A stretch of 64,000 bases of DNA from Pseudomonas berkeleyensis (GCF_014109765.1 NZ_CP059139.1:620001-684000), one strand, 5' to 3'; counted from the first letter of the stretch, positions 1 through 18,253 are shown. The notes: generated from the letters alone by a model not told the origin. A program made the numbers and translations.

Positions 1-1695
1 CAGGCTGGCGGTGCCCAGGGCTAGAGAGAGGTTGCGCGGCAGATCTTGCGGGGCGAAGCCGAAGCGCTCGATGTAGCGCAGGCTACGGTCGATGCCCATG
101 TCTTGCAGCAGGCGGATCGAGACCAGGTTGCGCGATTTGTACAGGGCTTCGCGCAGGCGGATCGGGCCGAGGAAGGTGTTGTTGTCGTTCTTTGGTCGCC
201 ATTTCTGCGACAGGTAATCGTCGGAGAGGATGATTGGCGCATCGTTGACCAGCGTCGACGCCGTGTAACCGTTATCCAGTGCGGCGCTATAGACGAAGGG
301 CTTGAAGCTGGAGCCGGGTTGGCGCTTGGCCTGTACGGCGCGGTTGTAGTTGCTTTGGTCGAAGGAGAAACCGCCAACCAGTGCCTGGATCGCTCCGCTG
401 TAAGGGTCGAGTGAGACCAGGGCGCTTTGCGCGGCCGGCACCTGCATGAAGCGCAGGCTGCCATCTTCCTGACGTTGCACGCGCACGATGTCGCCGACTT
501 GAGTGACGTCCGCCGGCTGTTGCGGACGAGGGCCCAGGCTATTGGTATTGAGGAAGGGGCGCGCCCATTTCATGCTGTCCCAGGAAACGGCTTGTTCTTC
601 GCCGTTACGAGTCAGTACCAGAATGCCGCTTTTCTCTACCTGAGAGACGACAGCGGGTTCCAGCCCACCTATGGAGCGGAACTTGCTCAGCTCGCTGAGC
701 CAGGTCTCGCGCGTCATGCCGGGCAAGCGGCTCTCCGGGCCGCGATAGCCGTGGCGCTGGTCGTAGCTGATCAGTCCTTCGCGTAGCGCGGCATTGGCCA
801 CTTCCTGCAAGTGGCTGGGAACCGTCGTGGTGACATTGAAACCTTCGGTGTAGGCCTCGCTGCCGTAGCGTCCGACTATTTCGGCGCGTGCCATCTCGGC
901 TATATAAGGTGCGCTGAGCTCTGGGGCTGGAACATGGTGGCGGGCGTCAACCACCTCGGCCAGTGCGCTCTCGTAGGTGGCTTGGTCGATGCGGCCAAGG
1001 CGATACAGGCGACCGAGGATCCAGTCGCGGCGCTCTTTGGCGCGTGTCGGGTTGACCAACGGGTTGTAGCGCGAGGGGGCTTTCGGCAGACCGGCGATCA
1101 TCGCCATCTGCGCCAGGTTCAGGTCGCGGATCGATTTGCCGTAATACACCTGAGCGGCAGCCTCGATGCCGTAGGCGCGGTTGCCCAGGTAGATCTTGTT
1201 CACGTAGAGCTCAAGGATTTCATCCTTGCTCAACTCGCGTTCGATCTGCAGAGCCAGGAGAATTTCAGTGGCCTTGCGCGAGAAGCTGCGCTCGCTGGTG
1301 AGGAAGAAGTTCTTCGCCACCTGCATGGTGATGGTGCTGCCGCCGCTCTGAATCTGGCCGCTCTTCAATAATTGCGTGGCAGCGCGCATCAGGCTGGTCA
1401 CATCGACGCCATAATGATTAGCGAAATTATCGTCTTCTGCTGCGAGCAGGGCGCTGATGAATTCCTTGGGGATTTCGTCGAAGCGAATGGGGGAGCGGCG
1501 CATTTCGCCAAATTCGGCGATCAGCTTGGCATCGCTGCTGTAGACGCGCAGGGGGATCTGTAGCTGTACCTGGCGCAGCGACTCGACGGAAGGAAGGGTC
1601 GGGCTAAGATAAAGAAACGCGCCGCTCAAACTGAGCAATAGCCCACAGAAAACGGCAACGCAAGACCACCAGAAGAACTTCAGCAGGCGTATCAA
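1..1695 (-). CDS. ponA: Penicillin-binding protein 1A, N-terminal part (gene cut by window edge)
   Basis: Bifunctional class A penicillin-binding protein that polymerises and cross-links peptidoglycan in the periplasm, anchored by one N-terminal membrane helix (about residues 7-30). Of the protein, 565 residues are visible. The GT51 glycosyltransferase domain shows the catalytic Glu in AAEDDNF (Glu87) and the GGSTITMQ motif (about 118-125). The transpeptidase SxxK box SSFK gives nucleophile Ser462. The KTG box lies beyond the window. The start is a TTG (MIRLLKFF), chosen because the reading frame and the hydrophobic N-terminus begin there and no ATG or GTG fits. It is divergent from pilM across 181 bp, the standard Pseudomonas arrangement. 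Confidence 0.95.
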   Translation of the reverse strand, partial: MIRLLKFFWWSCVAVFCGLLLSLSGAFLYLSPTLPSVESLRQVQLQIPLRVYSSDAKLIAEFGEMRRSPIRFDEIPKEFISALLAAEDDNFANHYGVDVTSLMRAATQLLKSGQIQSGGSTITMQVAKNFFLTSERSFSRKATEILLALQIERELSKDEILELYVNKIYLGNRAYGIEAAAQVYYGKSIRDLNLAQMAMIAGLPKAPSRYNPLVNPTRAKERRDWILGRLYRLGRIDQATYESALAEVVDARHHVPAPELSAPYIAEMARAEIVGRYGSEAYTEGFNVTTTVPSHLQEVANAALREGLISYDQRHGYRGPESRLPGMTRETWLSELSKFRSIGGLEPAVVSQVEKSGILVLTRNGEEQAVSWDSMKWARPFLNTNSLGPRPQQPADVTQVGDIVRVQRQEDGSLRFMQVPAAQSALVSLDPYSGAIQALVGGFSFDQSNYNRAVQAKRQPGSSFKPFVYSAALDNGYTASTLVNDAPIILSDDYLSQKWRPKNDNNTFLGPIRLREALYKSRNLVSIRLLQDMGIDRSLRYIERFGFAPQDLPRNLSLALGTASL

Positions 1696-1795
1696 AATGT
1701 TCGGAATTCCAAGTAAAAGAATGAGTTAAGCAGGAGCCGAGGCTAAAAGGGAAAAGCTGATCACATTATAAGCGTTTTTTTTCCCGGGGAGCCAT

Positions 1796-1824
1796 TTGCG
1801 CTTCTGTCAAGACTGATATTTAAT
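1796..1824 (+). promoter_or_regulatory. Candidate sigma70 promoter of the pilM operon
   Basis: TTGCGC (1796-1801), a 17-bp spacer and TTTAAT (1819-1824) lie about 50 bp before the pilM start in the AT-rich gap between ponA and pilM. The match is moderate and was found by eye. On the opposite strand a TATAAT (around 1764-1769) could be the ponA -10 box, but I found no -35 at proper spacing for it. Confidence 0.35.
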
Positions 1825-1849
1825 GTGGAAAAACATAAATAGTCCGTAA

Positions 1850-2940
<1,091 letters not shown>

Positions 2941-2941
<1 letters not shown>

Positions 2942-3513
2942 TGGCGCGGATCAACCTACTTCCTTGGCGCGAACAGCTGCGCGAACAGCGTAAACAGCGT
3001 TTTCTGGTCAGTCTCGTCGGTGTCCTCGTTGTTGCAGCAGGCCTCGTATTTCTCGGCGATCAGATGCTTAGCGCGGCGATTGATAATCAAACTGCACGCA
3101 ATGACTTCGTTAAGAAGGAGATTGCTGTTCTTGATGCTCGAATTCAGGAGATTAGCGAGCTGCGCACACGTAGGCAGCAATTACTAGAGCGTATGAAAAT
3201 CATCCAGGACTTGCAGGGTAACCGGCCGATCATCGGTCGGGTATTTGATCAGTTAGTGAGAACGCTGCCGGATGGTGTGTATTTCACCAGCGTCAAAATG
3301 GCTGATAAAAATATCGCCATTGTTGGTGCTGCAGAGTCGAATAATCGCGTCTCGAACCTTATGCGTAACTTGGATAGTTCGGAGTGGTTAACCGCTCCTA
3401 ATTTGACTGAGGTGAAAGCTGTCACGGCAGGCGCCTTGGATCAGGCAAACGTGTTTCAACTGAACGTTCAACAGACTCAGCCTGATCACGAGAAAGCGGA
3501 GGCCGGGAAATGA
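2941..3513 (+). CDS. pilN: Type IV pilus inner-membrane protein PilN
   Basis: Bitopic inner-membrane protein of 190 aa. The short cytoplasmic tail MARINLLPWRE is the conserved PilM-binding peptide (INLLPWR). One membrane helix follows (about residues 23-44), then a periplasmic coiled coil (about 50-90) and a ferredoxin-like domain that pairs with PilO. It overlaps pilO by 4 bp (ATGA). From here to the end of pilQ the DNA is visibly more AT-rich, with more T- and A-ending codons than pilM or aroK. Confidence 0.96.
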
Positions 3514-4130
3514 GCATTCGAGACTCTCTGGAAAGCCTGCGTAGTGTCGATCTGAATGATCTTGATCTCAATAATGTGGGATCTTGGCCGGGGGCAGTCA
3601 AATTCATTGCAGGTCTATTGCTACTGATAGTTGTTTTAGGGCTTGGCTATAATTTTCACTTGAAAGATTTGCAAAGTATTTTGGAGCAGCGCCAGCAGGA
3701 AGAGCAGACTCTTAAGGAGCAGTTTTCTACTAAAGCTTTTCAAGCCGCGAACCTGGAAGCCTACAAAGAGCAGATGAAGGAAATGGAAGTTTCCTTTGGT
3801 GCTCTTCTTCGTCAGTTGCCAAGCGATACGGAGGTTCCAGGGCTGCTGGAAGATATTACCCGTACTGGTTTGGGTAGTGGTTTGGAATTTGAGGAAATCA
3901 AGCTTCTTCCTGAGGTCGTGCAGCAATTTTATATAGAGTTGCCAATCGAGATAAAAGTTACTGGTGCATACCATGATTTAGCGACTTTTGTGAGTGGGGT
4001 CGCCAGTTTGCCTCGAATTGTGACTTTGCATGACTTTGAGTTGACTCCTGTCAAGTCCGAAGGTGGGAGTGCTCTTAGTATGCATATTCTGGCCAAGACT
4101 TATAGATATAATGACAAGGGTGTTCAGTAA
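3510..4130 (+). CDS. pilO: Type IV pilus inner-membrane protein PilO
   Basis: Partner of PilN in the alignment subcomplex, 206 aa. The N-terminus is cytoplasmic and includes a low-complexity VDLNDLDLNNVGSWP segment. One membrane helix lies at about residues 33-48, followed by a periplasmic coiled coil rich in Gln and Glu (about 50-90) and a C-terminal ferredoxin-like fold. Length and order match the family. The stop TAA shares one base with the pilP start. Confidence 0.96.
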   Translation: MSIRDSLESLRSVDLNDLDLNNVGSWPGAVKFIAGLLLLIVVLGLGYNFHLKDLQSILEQRQQEEQTLKEQFSTKAFQAANLEAYKEQMKEMEVSFGALLRQLPSDTEVPGLLEDITRTGLGSGLEFEEIKLLPEVVQQFYIELPIEIKVTGAYHDLATFVSGVASLPRIVTLHDFELTPVKSEGGSALSMHILAKTYRYNDKGVQ

Positions 4131-4654
4131 TGATGCGATCTCCTTTGCTCTTTATTTTTAGCCTTTTTGTTCTGTCAGGGTGTGGTTCAGATAATGGATT
4201 TTCGGATCTACAGTCTTACATGGACGAGGTGCGCGCGCGCCCCAAAGGCTCCATAGAGCCTTTGCCCAAATTTCAGCCGTATGAAAGTTTTACTTACCGC
4301 GCTGCGTCGTTGCGCAGTCCATTTCAGCCGCCAGTTAAGGTTGATATGGTAAGTCGACAGAAAGGTTCTCAGGAGGTTAAGCCTGATGAGGGTCGAATTA
4401 AGCAATTTTTAGAAGGTTTCAATATCGAGACTTTTGAAATGGTGGGGACTTTGGGGAACGCTTCAGGCCTTTCTGCTCTTGTCAGTGGAGCAGGAGGAGT
4501 TCATCGAGTGAGGGTTGGTGACTATCTTGGGCGGAATCATGGTCGTATTACATCTATTGATGGTTCGAAAGTGGATGTAATGGAAATTGTTCCTGATGGT
4601 GAGGGGGGGTGGCTTGAACGGCCGCGAAGCCTCTCCCTTAAGGAGCGCTCTTGA
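4130..4654 (+). CDS. pilP: Type IV pilus lipoprotein PilP
   Basis: Inner-membrane lipoprotein of 174 aa that couples PilN/PilO to the secretin PilQ. The signal peptide ends in a lipobox, LSGC, giving lipidated Cys18. A disordered proline-containing linker follows, then the C-terminal beta-sandwich domain with the motif VRVGDYLGRNHGRI (about residues 125-138). ATG at 4130 was kept as start; ATG at 4133 is equivalent. Nine bases separate it from pilQ. Confidence 0.95.
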   Translation: MMRSPLLFIFSLFVLSGCGSDNGFSDLQSYMDEVRARPKGSIEPLPKFQPYESFTYRAASLRSPFQPPVKVDMVSRQKGSQEVKPDEGRIKQFLEGFNIETFEMVGTLGNASGLSALVSGAGGVHRVRVGDYLGRNHGRITSIDGSKVDVMEIVPDGEGGWLERPRSLSLKERS

Positions 4655-4663
4655 AGGGGCGGT

Positions 4664-6793
4664 ATGTATATAATGAATATAACTACTCAGTCTGTCCGGC
4701 GGAATATGAGAATGAATAGCTCCCTGTCGCGTTTCAGCGTTGCATTGTTGATTTCGCTATCGTCTCCTTTTTTATTGGCCGCAAATCTACAATCTCTAGA
4801 TGTAGCAAGTTTGCCTGGGGATAGGGTTGAGCTCAAGCTTGCCTTTGATGAGCCAGTTGTGGCACCGCGCGGCTATACAATTGAGCAGCCTGCACGGATC
4901 GCCATCGACTTGCCAGGCGTATCCAATAAACTTGGTGCCAAGAATAGAGAGCTTGGAGTGGGTAATGCGCGAAGCGTTACCCTTGTGGAGGCTAAGGATA
5001 GAACCCGTCTAATTGTCAACTTGATGAGTCTTGTGCCGTATGCGACTCGAGTCGAGGGCAACAATCTTTATGTTCTGATCGGTGTTGCAGAGGCGGCAAG
5101 TTCTGTGGCCTCTGCTTCGACTCCAATGGCGAAACCTTTGTCTGCTCCTCGTCAGCCTGCAGGCGTGTCCGCTGGTAAATCGGTAAGTAATATCGATTTT
5201 CAACGGGGTGAGCAGGGGGAAGGGAATGTGGTTATTACCCTCTCCGACTCTTCTGTAAGCCCAAATATTCAAGAGCAGGGTGGAAAAATCCGCCTTGACT
5301 TTGCTAAAACGCAGCTGCCTGAGTCCTTGCGTGTAAGGCTGGATGTAAAAGATTTTGCTACTCCTGTGCAATTTGTTAGTGCTAGTAGCGTGGATGGGGG
5401 GGCTAGTGTGGTGATTGAGCCGGTTGGGCTCTATGACTATCTCGCCTACCAGACAGAGAATAAGCTGACTTTGAGTGTGAAGCCTCTAAGCCAGGATGAT
5501 GCAGAGCGCCGAAAGGTCGAGCGTTTCTCGTATACAGGCGAGAAGTTATCGCTGAATTTTCAGGATATTGACGTTCGGTCGGTTTTGCAATTGATTGCAG
5601 ATTTTACTGATTTGAATCTTGTGGCTAGTGATACGGTATCTGGGAGTATTACTCTGCGACTGCAGAATGTGCCATGGGATCAGGCTCTGGATCTTGTGTT
5701 GAAGACCAAGGGATTGGCTCAGCGAAAAATTGGTAATGTTTTACTCGTTGCTCCTGCGGATGAAATAGCTGCGCGTGAACGCCAGGAATTAGAGTCGCAA
5801 AAGCAGATTGCGGAGTTGGCGCCGTTGCGTAGAGAACTGATTCAGGTTAATTACGCCAAGGCGTCTGATATGGCTACACTCTTTCAGTCGGTTGCTAACA
5901 TTGAAGAGGGCGGCGGTGATCGAGGGTCAATTACTGTTGATGATCGCACTAATAGCATTATTGCGTATCAAACTCAGGATCGGCTGGATGAGTTGAGGCG
6001 AATTGTTGCTCAGTTAGATATACCTGTACGTCAAGTCATGATTGAGGCTCGAATTGTCGAGGCTAACGTTGACTATGATAAGGCCTTGGGTGTGCGTTGG
6101 GGGGGGACGAAGGTATTTGGTGGTGGTAAGTGGGTCGGTTATGGGAACGATGATAGCGGTGATGAGGGGGGGAATTCAGGTGATGACTCGAATGGTAATT
6201 TCCCCTTCGTTGATCTTGGTGTGGCTAATCGAACCTCTGGCATAGGTATCGGTTTTGTTACTGATAATACCATTCTCGATCTTGAGCTTTCTGCAATGGA
6301 GAAGACTGGTAATGGTGAAATTGTCTCTCAGCCAAAGGTTGTAACAGCGGACAAAGAAACAGCCAAGATTCTCAAAGGTACTGAGGTTCCATATCAGGAG
6401 GCAAGTTCGAGTGGGGCAACCACGGTTTCATTTAAAGAGGCTGCCTTAGCTCTTGAAGTGACCCCGCAAATTACGCCTGATAACCGAATTATTATTGAGG
6501 TGAAGGTCAATAAGGACGAGCCTGATTACAATAATGCGGTTTTAGGTGTTCCGCCAATTAAGAAGAATGAGGTTAATGCTAAGGTTCTTGTTTCGGATGG
6601 TGAGACGATTGTTATTGGGGGGGTTTATTCCAATACCCAGTCGAAGACAGTTGATAAGGTTCCGTTCTTGGGCGATTTACCGTACGTCGGGAGAGTATTT
6701 CGTCGAGATTCGGTCACCGATCAAAAATCGGAGCTGCTTATCTTTCTGACGCCGCGTATCCTAAATACTCAAGCCATTGCCGTGAATCGATGA
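4664..6793 (+). CDS. pilQ: Type IV pilus secretin PilQ
   Basis: Outer-membrane secretin, the pore through which the pilus passes; 709 aa. Order: signal peptide, two AMIN peptidoglycan-binding domains (about 40-270), secretin/TonB short N-terminal domain (LSLNFQDIDVRSVLQLIADF, about 300-320), N1 domain and C-terminal secretin domain with VPYLGRVFRR near the end. Two starts are possible: ATG 4664 after GAAGGGG, or ATG 4712 (MNSSLSRF), where family members normally begin; the signal peptide works from either. The secretin domain carries a Gly/Asp/Ser-rich insertion around residues 485-515 (GNDDSGDEGGNSGDDSNGN), probably a variable loop. The gene is AT-rich relative to its neighbours. Confidence 0.96.
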   Translation: MYIMNITTQSVRRNMRMNSSLSRFSVALLISLSSPFLLAANLQSLDVASLPGDRVELKLAFDEPVVAPRGYTIEQPARIAIDLPGVSNKLGAKNRELGVGNARSVTLVEAKDRTRLIVNLMSLVPYATRVEGNNLYVLIGVAEAASSVASASTPMAKPLSAPRQPAGVSAGKSVSNIDFQRGEQGEGNVVITLSDSSVSPNIQEQGGKIRLDFAKTQLPESLRVRLDVKDFATPVQFVSASSVDGGASVVIEPVGLYDYLAYQTENKLTLSVKPLSQDDAERRKVERFSYTGEKLSLNFQDIDVRSVLQLIADFTDLNLVASDTVSGSITLRLQNVPWDQALDLVLKTKGLAQRKIGNVLLVAPADEIAARERQELESQKQIAELAPLRRELIQVNYAKASDMATLFQSVANIEEGGGDRGSITVDDRTNSIIAYQTQDRLDELRRIVAQLDIPVRQVMIEARIVEANVDYDKALGVRWGGTKVFGGGKWVGYGNDDSGDEGGNSGDDSNGNFPFVDLGVANRTSGIGIGFVTDNTILDLELSAMEKTGNGEIVSQPKVVTADKETAKILKGTEVPYQEASSSGATTVSFKEAALALEVTPQITPDNRIIIEVKVNKDEPDYNNAVLGVPPIKKNEVNAKVLVSDGETIVIGGVYSNTQSKTVDKVPFLGDLPYVGRVFRRDSVTDQKSELLIFLTPRILNTQAIAVNR

Positions 6794-6798
6794 CCTAA

Positions 6799-7317
6799 GT
6801 GCGGAATGTAATCCTCATTGGCCCGATGGGAGCTGGAAAGAGCACCATCGGGCGTTTGCTTGCAAAAGAACTGCGTTTGCCTTTCAAGGACTCCGACAAG
6901 GAGATCGAGCAGCGCACGGGTGCTGATATCCCCTGGATCTTCGATGTCGAGGGGGAGCAGGGCTTTCGTGAGCGAGAGCAGGCGGTGATCGCCGAGCTTT
7001 CTGCGCAGGACGGCCTGGTGTTGGCAACCGGTGGCGGTGTAGTGATGCGCGAAGCGAATCGTCAAGCGTTGCACGCTGGCGGGCGTGTTGTGTATCTGCA
7101 TACGTCCGTTGAGCAGCAGATCGATCGGACTTCGCGTGACCGTAATAGGCCCTTGCTGCGCACTGCCAATCCGGCGCAGGTGCTGCGAGATCTGATGGCG
7201 ATGCGTGATCCTCTGTATCGAGAGGTCGCCGATGTCGTGATCGAAACGGACGAGCGTCCGCCGCGGATGGTCGTTCAGGAAATTCTCTCGCGTCTGGAAG
7301 CCTTGTCGCCCCGTTAA
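6799..7317 (+). CDS. aroK: Shikimate kinase
   Basis: Phosphorylates shikimate with ATP in the chorismate pathway; cytoplasmic, 172 aa, normal length. The P-loop GPMGAGKST spans residues 8-16, the shikimate-binding Asp is in KDSDKEIE, and the GGG motif of the substrate site is ATGGGVV (about 76-82). Lid arginines lie in SRDRNRPLL. It starts with GTG five bases after the pilQ stop, so it is probably read from the pil operon, and is followed by aroB as in most gammaproteobacteria. Confidence 0.97.
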   Translation: MRNVILIGPMGAGKSTIGRLLAKELRLPFKDSDKEIEQRTGADIPWIFDVEGEQGFREREQAVIAELSAQDGLVLATGGGVVMREANRQALHAGGRVVYLHTSVEQQIDRTSRDRNRPLLRTANPAQVLRDLMAMRDPLYREVADVVIETDERPPRMVVQEILSRLEALSPR

Positions 7318-7328
7318 AGCACGGGGCG
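7307..7328 (+). terminator. Hairpin at the aroK stop (possible attenuator)
   Basis: An 8-bp perfect inverted repeat, CGCCCCGT (7307-7314) and ACGGGGCG (7321-7328), spans the aroK stop codon. No T-run follows immediately, so it may stabilise or attenuate the transcript ahead of aroB rather than terminate fully. Confidence 0.35.
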
Positions 7329-7368
7329 AACTGCGTTATCCTAGAGCCCTTTTTATCCTGGGGGCCTC

Positions 7369-8472
7369 ATGCAGACTCTTCACGTTGAACTCGGCGAGCG
7401 CAGTTATCCCATCTATATCGGTAGTGGGTTGCTGGCGCGCCCTGAGTTGCTGGCTCGGCACATTGCCGGTCGACAGGTGGCGATAGTGACCAATGAAACT
7501 GTCGCACCTCTCTATCTGCAGCCTCTGAAGCAGGCGCTGGAGGGCTTTAATATCGCCGCGGTGGTGTTGCCTGACGGTGAGGCCTTCAAAAACTGGGAAA
7601 CGCTACAGCTGATCTTCGACGGCCTTCTATCCGCTCGTCACGATAGGCGCACCACTGTGATTGCGCTTGGCGGTGGTGTCATTGGCGACATGGCCGGTTT
7701 TGCGGCGGCTTGCTATCAGCGAGGTGTTGATTTCATTCAAGTGCCGACGACGCTGCTTTCGCAAGTCGATTCTTCCGTGGGCGGCAAGACCGGCATCAAT
7801 CATCCGCTGGGCAAGAACATGGTCGGCGCTTTCTATCAGCCCAAGGCCGTTCTGATCGATACCGCAAGTCTGTCTACATTGCCGGCTCGGGAGTTGTCGG
7901 CCGGGTTGGCCGAGGTGATCAAGTACGGTTTGATCTGCGATGAGCCATTTCTCGGTTGGCTCGAAACCAACATGGCGGCATTGCTCTGCCTTGATCAGGC
8001 AGCGTTGACCTATGCAATCGAGCGTTCGTGTGTTGCCAAGGCGCGTGTGGTCGGAGCTGATGAGCGCGAGTCAGGTGTGCGTGCGACGCTCAATCTTGGC
8101 CATACCTTCGGCCATGCGATCGAGACCGAGCAGGGCTATGGTGTCTGGTTGCATGGAGAGGCTGTTGCCGCCGGAGCGGTGATGGCGTTGGAAATGTCCT
8201 ATCGTCTTGGCTGGCTGTCGGCTGCCGAGCGTGATCGAGGTGCTCGCCTTCTGCAGGATGCCGGTTTGCCAATCGTCCCTCCGCAGGACATGACGCCCGA
8301 GCAATTCCTCGAGCACATGGCAGTAGACAAAAAAGTGCTGGACGGGCAATTGCGTCTGGTGCTGCTAAAACGCCTGGGTGAGGCCGTGGTAACCGCCGAT
8401 TACCCGCGTGAAATTCTCGACGCCACGCTACGTAGTGATTACGTGGCCCTGGCTCAGTCGTTCAACTCTTGA
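7369..8472 (+). CDS. aroB: 3-dehydroquinate synthase
   Basis: Converts DAHP to 3-dehydroquinate, second step of the shikimate pathway; NAD- and metal-dependent, cytoplasmic, 367 aa. NAD-binding glycine motif [15 protein letters not shown] lies around residues 100-114, with the substrate-site segment [20 protein letters not shown] following. Metal ligands are consistent with Glu in LAEVIKYG (about 184) and the histidines in [12 protein letters not shown] and [10 protein letters not shown]. It is 51 bp after aroK and ten bases before the DamX-like gene, forming the classical aroK-aroB-damX set. Confidence 0.97.
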   Translation: MQTLHVELGERSYPIYIGSGLLARPELLARHIAGRQVAIVTNETVAPLYLQPLKQALEGFNIAAVVLPDGEAFKNWETLQLIFDGLLSARHDRRTTVIALGGGVIGDMAGFAAACYQRGVDFIQVPTTLLSQVDSSVGGKTGINHPLGKNMVGAFYQPKAVLIDTASLSTLPARELSAGLAEVIKYGLICDEPFLGWLETNMAALLCLDQAALTYAIERSCVAKARVVGADERESGVRATLNLGHTFGHAIETEQGYGVWLHGEAVAAGAVMALEMSYRLGWLSAAERDRGARLLQDAGLPIVPPQDMTPEQFLEHMAVDKKVLDGQLRLVLLKRLGEAVVTADYPREILDATLRSDYVALAQSFNS

Positions 8473-8482
8473 AGAGTGATCC

Positions 8483-10030
8483 ATGACCAGTTTGCATGCT
8501 GACGAAGCTTTTCTGGCGCATTACCAGTTCAGTCACGACCCCTTTGCGCCGCGAGTGCCCGGTTTCAAGTTTTTCCCTGCGCAGCGTAAGCCGGTGCTGG
8601 GGCAACTGCATCACCTTGCGCGCTATAGCCAGTTGCTGCTGGCGGTGGTTGGCCCGCATGGTAGCGGCAAGACCTTGCTGCGCCAGGCTCTGGTCGCCAG
8701 CACCAACAAGCAGGCGGTGCAGAGTATCGTTATTGCTCAGGGCGTAAGTGGTAGCGAGGCATTGCTGCGTCAGGTGGCTCAGGGGCTTTCCATTGCGAAT
8801 GCTGACGTGCGTTCGATTCTGGCGCAGGCCGGGCAGTTGGCGTTGACCGGGCAGGAAGTGTATCTGCTGATCGATGATGCCGATCAACTGGACGACTCGG
8901 CGCTGAAGAGCGTTCTGGCTCTGGCTGCTGGTAACTCCGAGGGGCGGCCTCATGTGTTTCTTTTCGCCGAGCATGAGCTGCTCGACCGTCTCGAGGCATT
9001 GAGTGGTGGCGAGGAGTCCTACCATGCCATCGAATTGCAGCCCTACAGTGAGGATGAGACTCGCGAGTACCTCGCGCAGCGCCTCGAGGGTGCGGGTCAG
9101 GACATCGAGGTGTTGACGGAGGAGCAGATCGAGGACATCCATCAGCGCTCTGGCGGTTGGCCGGGCTCCATCAATACCGAGGCGCGTGAGTTGTTGGTTG
9201 AGCAGATGCTGGCGCAGCGTTCCGTGGGGCGTGCGGGTGGCTTTTCGTTCGCGCTGCCGAAAAAGCATGTGCTCGCTCTGGGTGTGGTGTTGATTGGCGT
9301 TGCGGCGGCGTGGCTGATGCAGGGTCGTGATTCGCAGCCTTCGACTGAGGTGTCGACTGGCTCATCGCTGCCGTTGCAGTCCTCTGCACCTGCCGCTGAG
9401 CAGGAGAAGGCTGCCGGAGCGCAAGAGCCGGCTCAGACGCCAGCTATTGAATTTGCCGGTAGCAGCCAGCCTCTGCCGTTACCCTTGGTTGGTGAATCGC
9501 AGGCGGTCATTCGGCAGCCGCTTGCTGAGGCGGCGGGCGAGGAGCTGGATAATTTCGAGCCGCCGGCTTCGCCTGCGCCCTCGACCGTTACCGCGCCAAC
9601 GGCTCCAATCACTGCTGCACCTGCACCTGCACCTGCACCTGCACCTGCACCTGCACTCAAGCAGCCTGAGCCTGCGGCAGCCAAACCGCCGGTTTCCACT
9701 CCGGCCCCTGCTCCAGCGCCTGCAAAGCCCGTAGCCTCAAGTGCGGCTGGTGGTAACTGGTATGCGCAGCAGCCAGCCTCGCGTTTTGCCTTGCAGATCG
9801 TCGGATCGCGCTCTGAGGCCAATATCCAAGCGCTGGTGCGCGAGGGCGGTAGCGAGTACCGCTACTTCAAGAAGGTTCACCAAGGACAGCCGTTGTATGT
9901 GCTGACCTACGGTAGCTTTGCTAGTCGCGATGCGGCTCAGGCTGCGGTGAAAACCCTGCCGGCCAAGCTGCAGGCGGGCAAGCCCTGGCCGCGTACGCTG
10001 GGCAGCATCCAGCAGGAGATGAGCCGCTAG
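8483..10030 (+). CDS. DamX-like SPOR-domain protein with AAA ATPase domain
   Basis: Inner-membrane protein of 515 aa with two halves. Residues about 1-245 form an ExeA/GspA-like AAA domain with Walker A GPHGSGKT (about 56-63) and Walker B YLLIDDAD (about 131-138). A single membrane helix lies at about 260-277. The periplasmic part is a Pro/Ala-rich linker (about 370-415, with a run of Ala-Pro pairs) followed by a SPOR domain (about 430-510) that binds denuded septal glycan. The SPOR domain and position after aroB argue for a septal cell-division role like DamX. ATPase activity is inferred from motifs only. Confidence 0.88.
   Translation: MTSLHADEAFLAHYQFSHDPFAPRVPGFKFFPAQRKPVLGQLHHLARYSQLLLAVVGPHGSGKTLLRQALVASTNKQAVQSIVIAQGVSGSEALLRQVAQGLSIANADVRSILAQAGQLALTGQEVYLLIDDADQLDDSALKSVLALAAGNSEGRPHVFLFAEHELLDRLEALSGGEESYHAIELQPYSEDETREYLAQRLEGAGQDIEVLTEEQIEDIHQRSGGWPGSINTEARELLVEQMLAQRSVGRAGGFSFALPKKHVLALGVVLIGVAAAWLMQGRDSQPSTEVSTGSSLPLQSSAPAAEQEKAAGAQEPAQTPAIEFAGSSQPLPLPLVGESQAVIRQPLAEAAGEELDNFEPPASPAPSTVTAPTAPITAAPAPAPAPAPAPALKQPEPAAAKPPVSTPAPAPAPAKPVASSAAGGNWYAQQPASRFALQIVGSRSEANIQALVREGGSEYRYFKKVHQGQPLYVLTYGSFASRDAAQAAVKTLPAKLQAGKPWPRTLGSIQQEMSR
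9615..9656 (+). repeat. Hexanucleotide tandem repeat CTGCAC x7
   Basis: Seven perfect head-to-tail copies of CTGCAC lie inside the damX-like gene and encode alternating Ala-Pro in the periplasmic linker. The unit is six bases, so copy-number change would keep the frame and only alter linker length. Confidence 0.9.
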
Positions 10031-10049
10031 AAGTCTCCTTCCTCAGTAT

Positions 10050-10096
10050 GACTGCATGGTCGTTAGCACGACCTTGCAGTCTTATCCTTCGTTTTT
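10050..10096 (+). terminator. Rho-independent terminator of the pil-aro-damX operon
   Basis: Two-part stem: GACTGCA (10050-10056) pairs with TGCAGTC (10075-10081) and GGTCGT (10058-10063) with ACGACC (10068-10073), with a TAGC loop. It is followed by TTATCCTTCGTTTTT and starts 20 bp after the damX-like stop. Confidence 0.75.
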
Positions 10097-10118
10097 GCGA
10101 CATAAATTTTCACCCCCT

Positions 10119-10159
10119 CGTCACGAAAATTTGTGACGGGATGGGTGGATATGTACAAT
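10119..10159 (+). promoter_or_regulatory. Candidate gltB promoter overlapped by a palindrome
   Basis: TTGTGA (10131-10136), a 17-bp spacer and TACAAT (10154-10159) form a good sigma70-type promoter, leaving a leader of about 105 nt before gltB. A 20-bp near-palindrome with arms CGTCAC and GTGACG (10119-10138) covers the -35 box, as an operator would. Confidence 0.55.
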
Positions 10160-10271
10160 GACCTCCCTTTTGCCCTGTGCAAAGCTGGCCCGTGCCCGCT
10201 TTTCGGGTTTAAGTAATTGAATTAGAAAGTAATTTGCCTGAAGTCTAGGCAGCCTGGTGAGAGTTTCCCCT

Positions 10272-14720
<4,449 letters not shown>

Positions 14721-14745
14721 GAATGCGCCTGAAGTGGTTTGATGA

Positions 14746-18089
<3,344 letters not shown>

Positions 18090-18117
18090 CGCTGAGCTCT
18101 CGGGATTGACCTTTCAG

Positions 18118-18196
18118 TTCGTCATCCAAAGGGCGTGCCAGTTGACGAAATATCGTTTTTTAGGATGACGAATTCTCGTGAATGACGAGAATTCGT
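18118..18196 (+). promoter_or_regulatory. Cluster of GACGA-type inverted repeats, probable CynF upstream activating sites
   Basis: TTCGTCATCC (18118-18127) is the exact reverse complement of GGATGACGAA (18163-18172). TTGACGAAA lies at 18142-18150 and a 12-bp perfect dyad, ACGAATTCTCGT / ACGAGAATTCGT, at 18168-18196 with a 5-bp loop. The sites lie about 60-140 bp before the -24/-12 promoter, the usual enhancer distance. The last dyad is followed by TTTT, so a hairpin role is also possible. Confidence 0.55.
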
Positions 18197-18253
18197 TTTT
18201 CATTTATTGGATAAAAATCTTTATTTTTCAATTGCTTATTTTTGTTTTTGAGC

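Noticed and set aside
1764..1815. TTGACA and TATAAT on the - strand before ponA
   Set aside because: The boxes are separated by 34 bp, too far for one promoter. Only the TATAAT alone might act as a -10 box.
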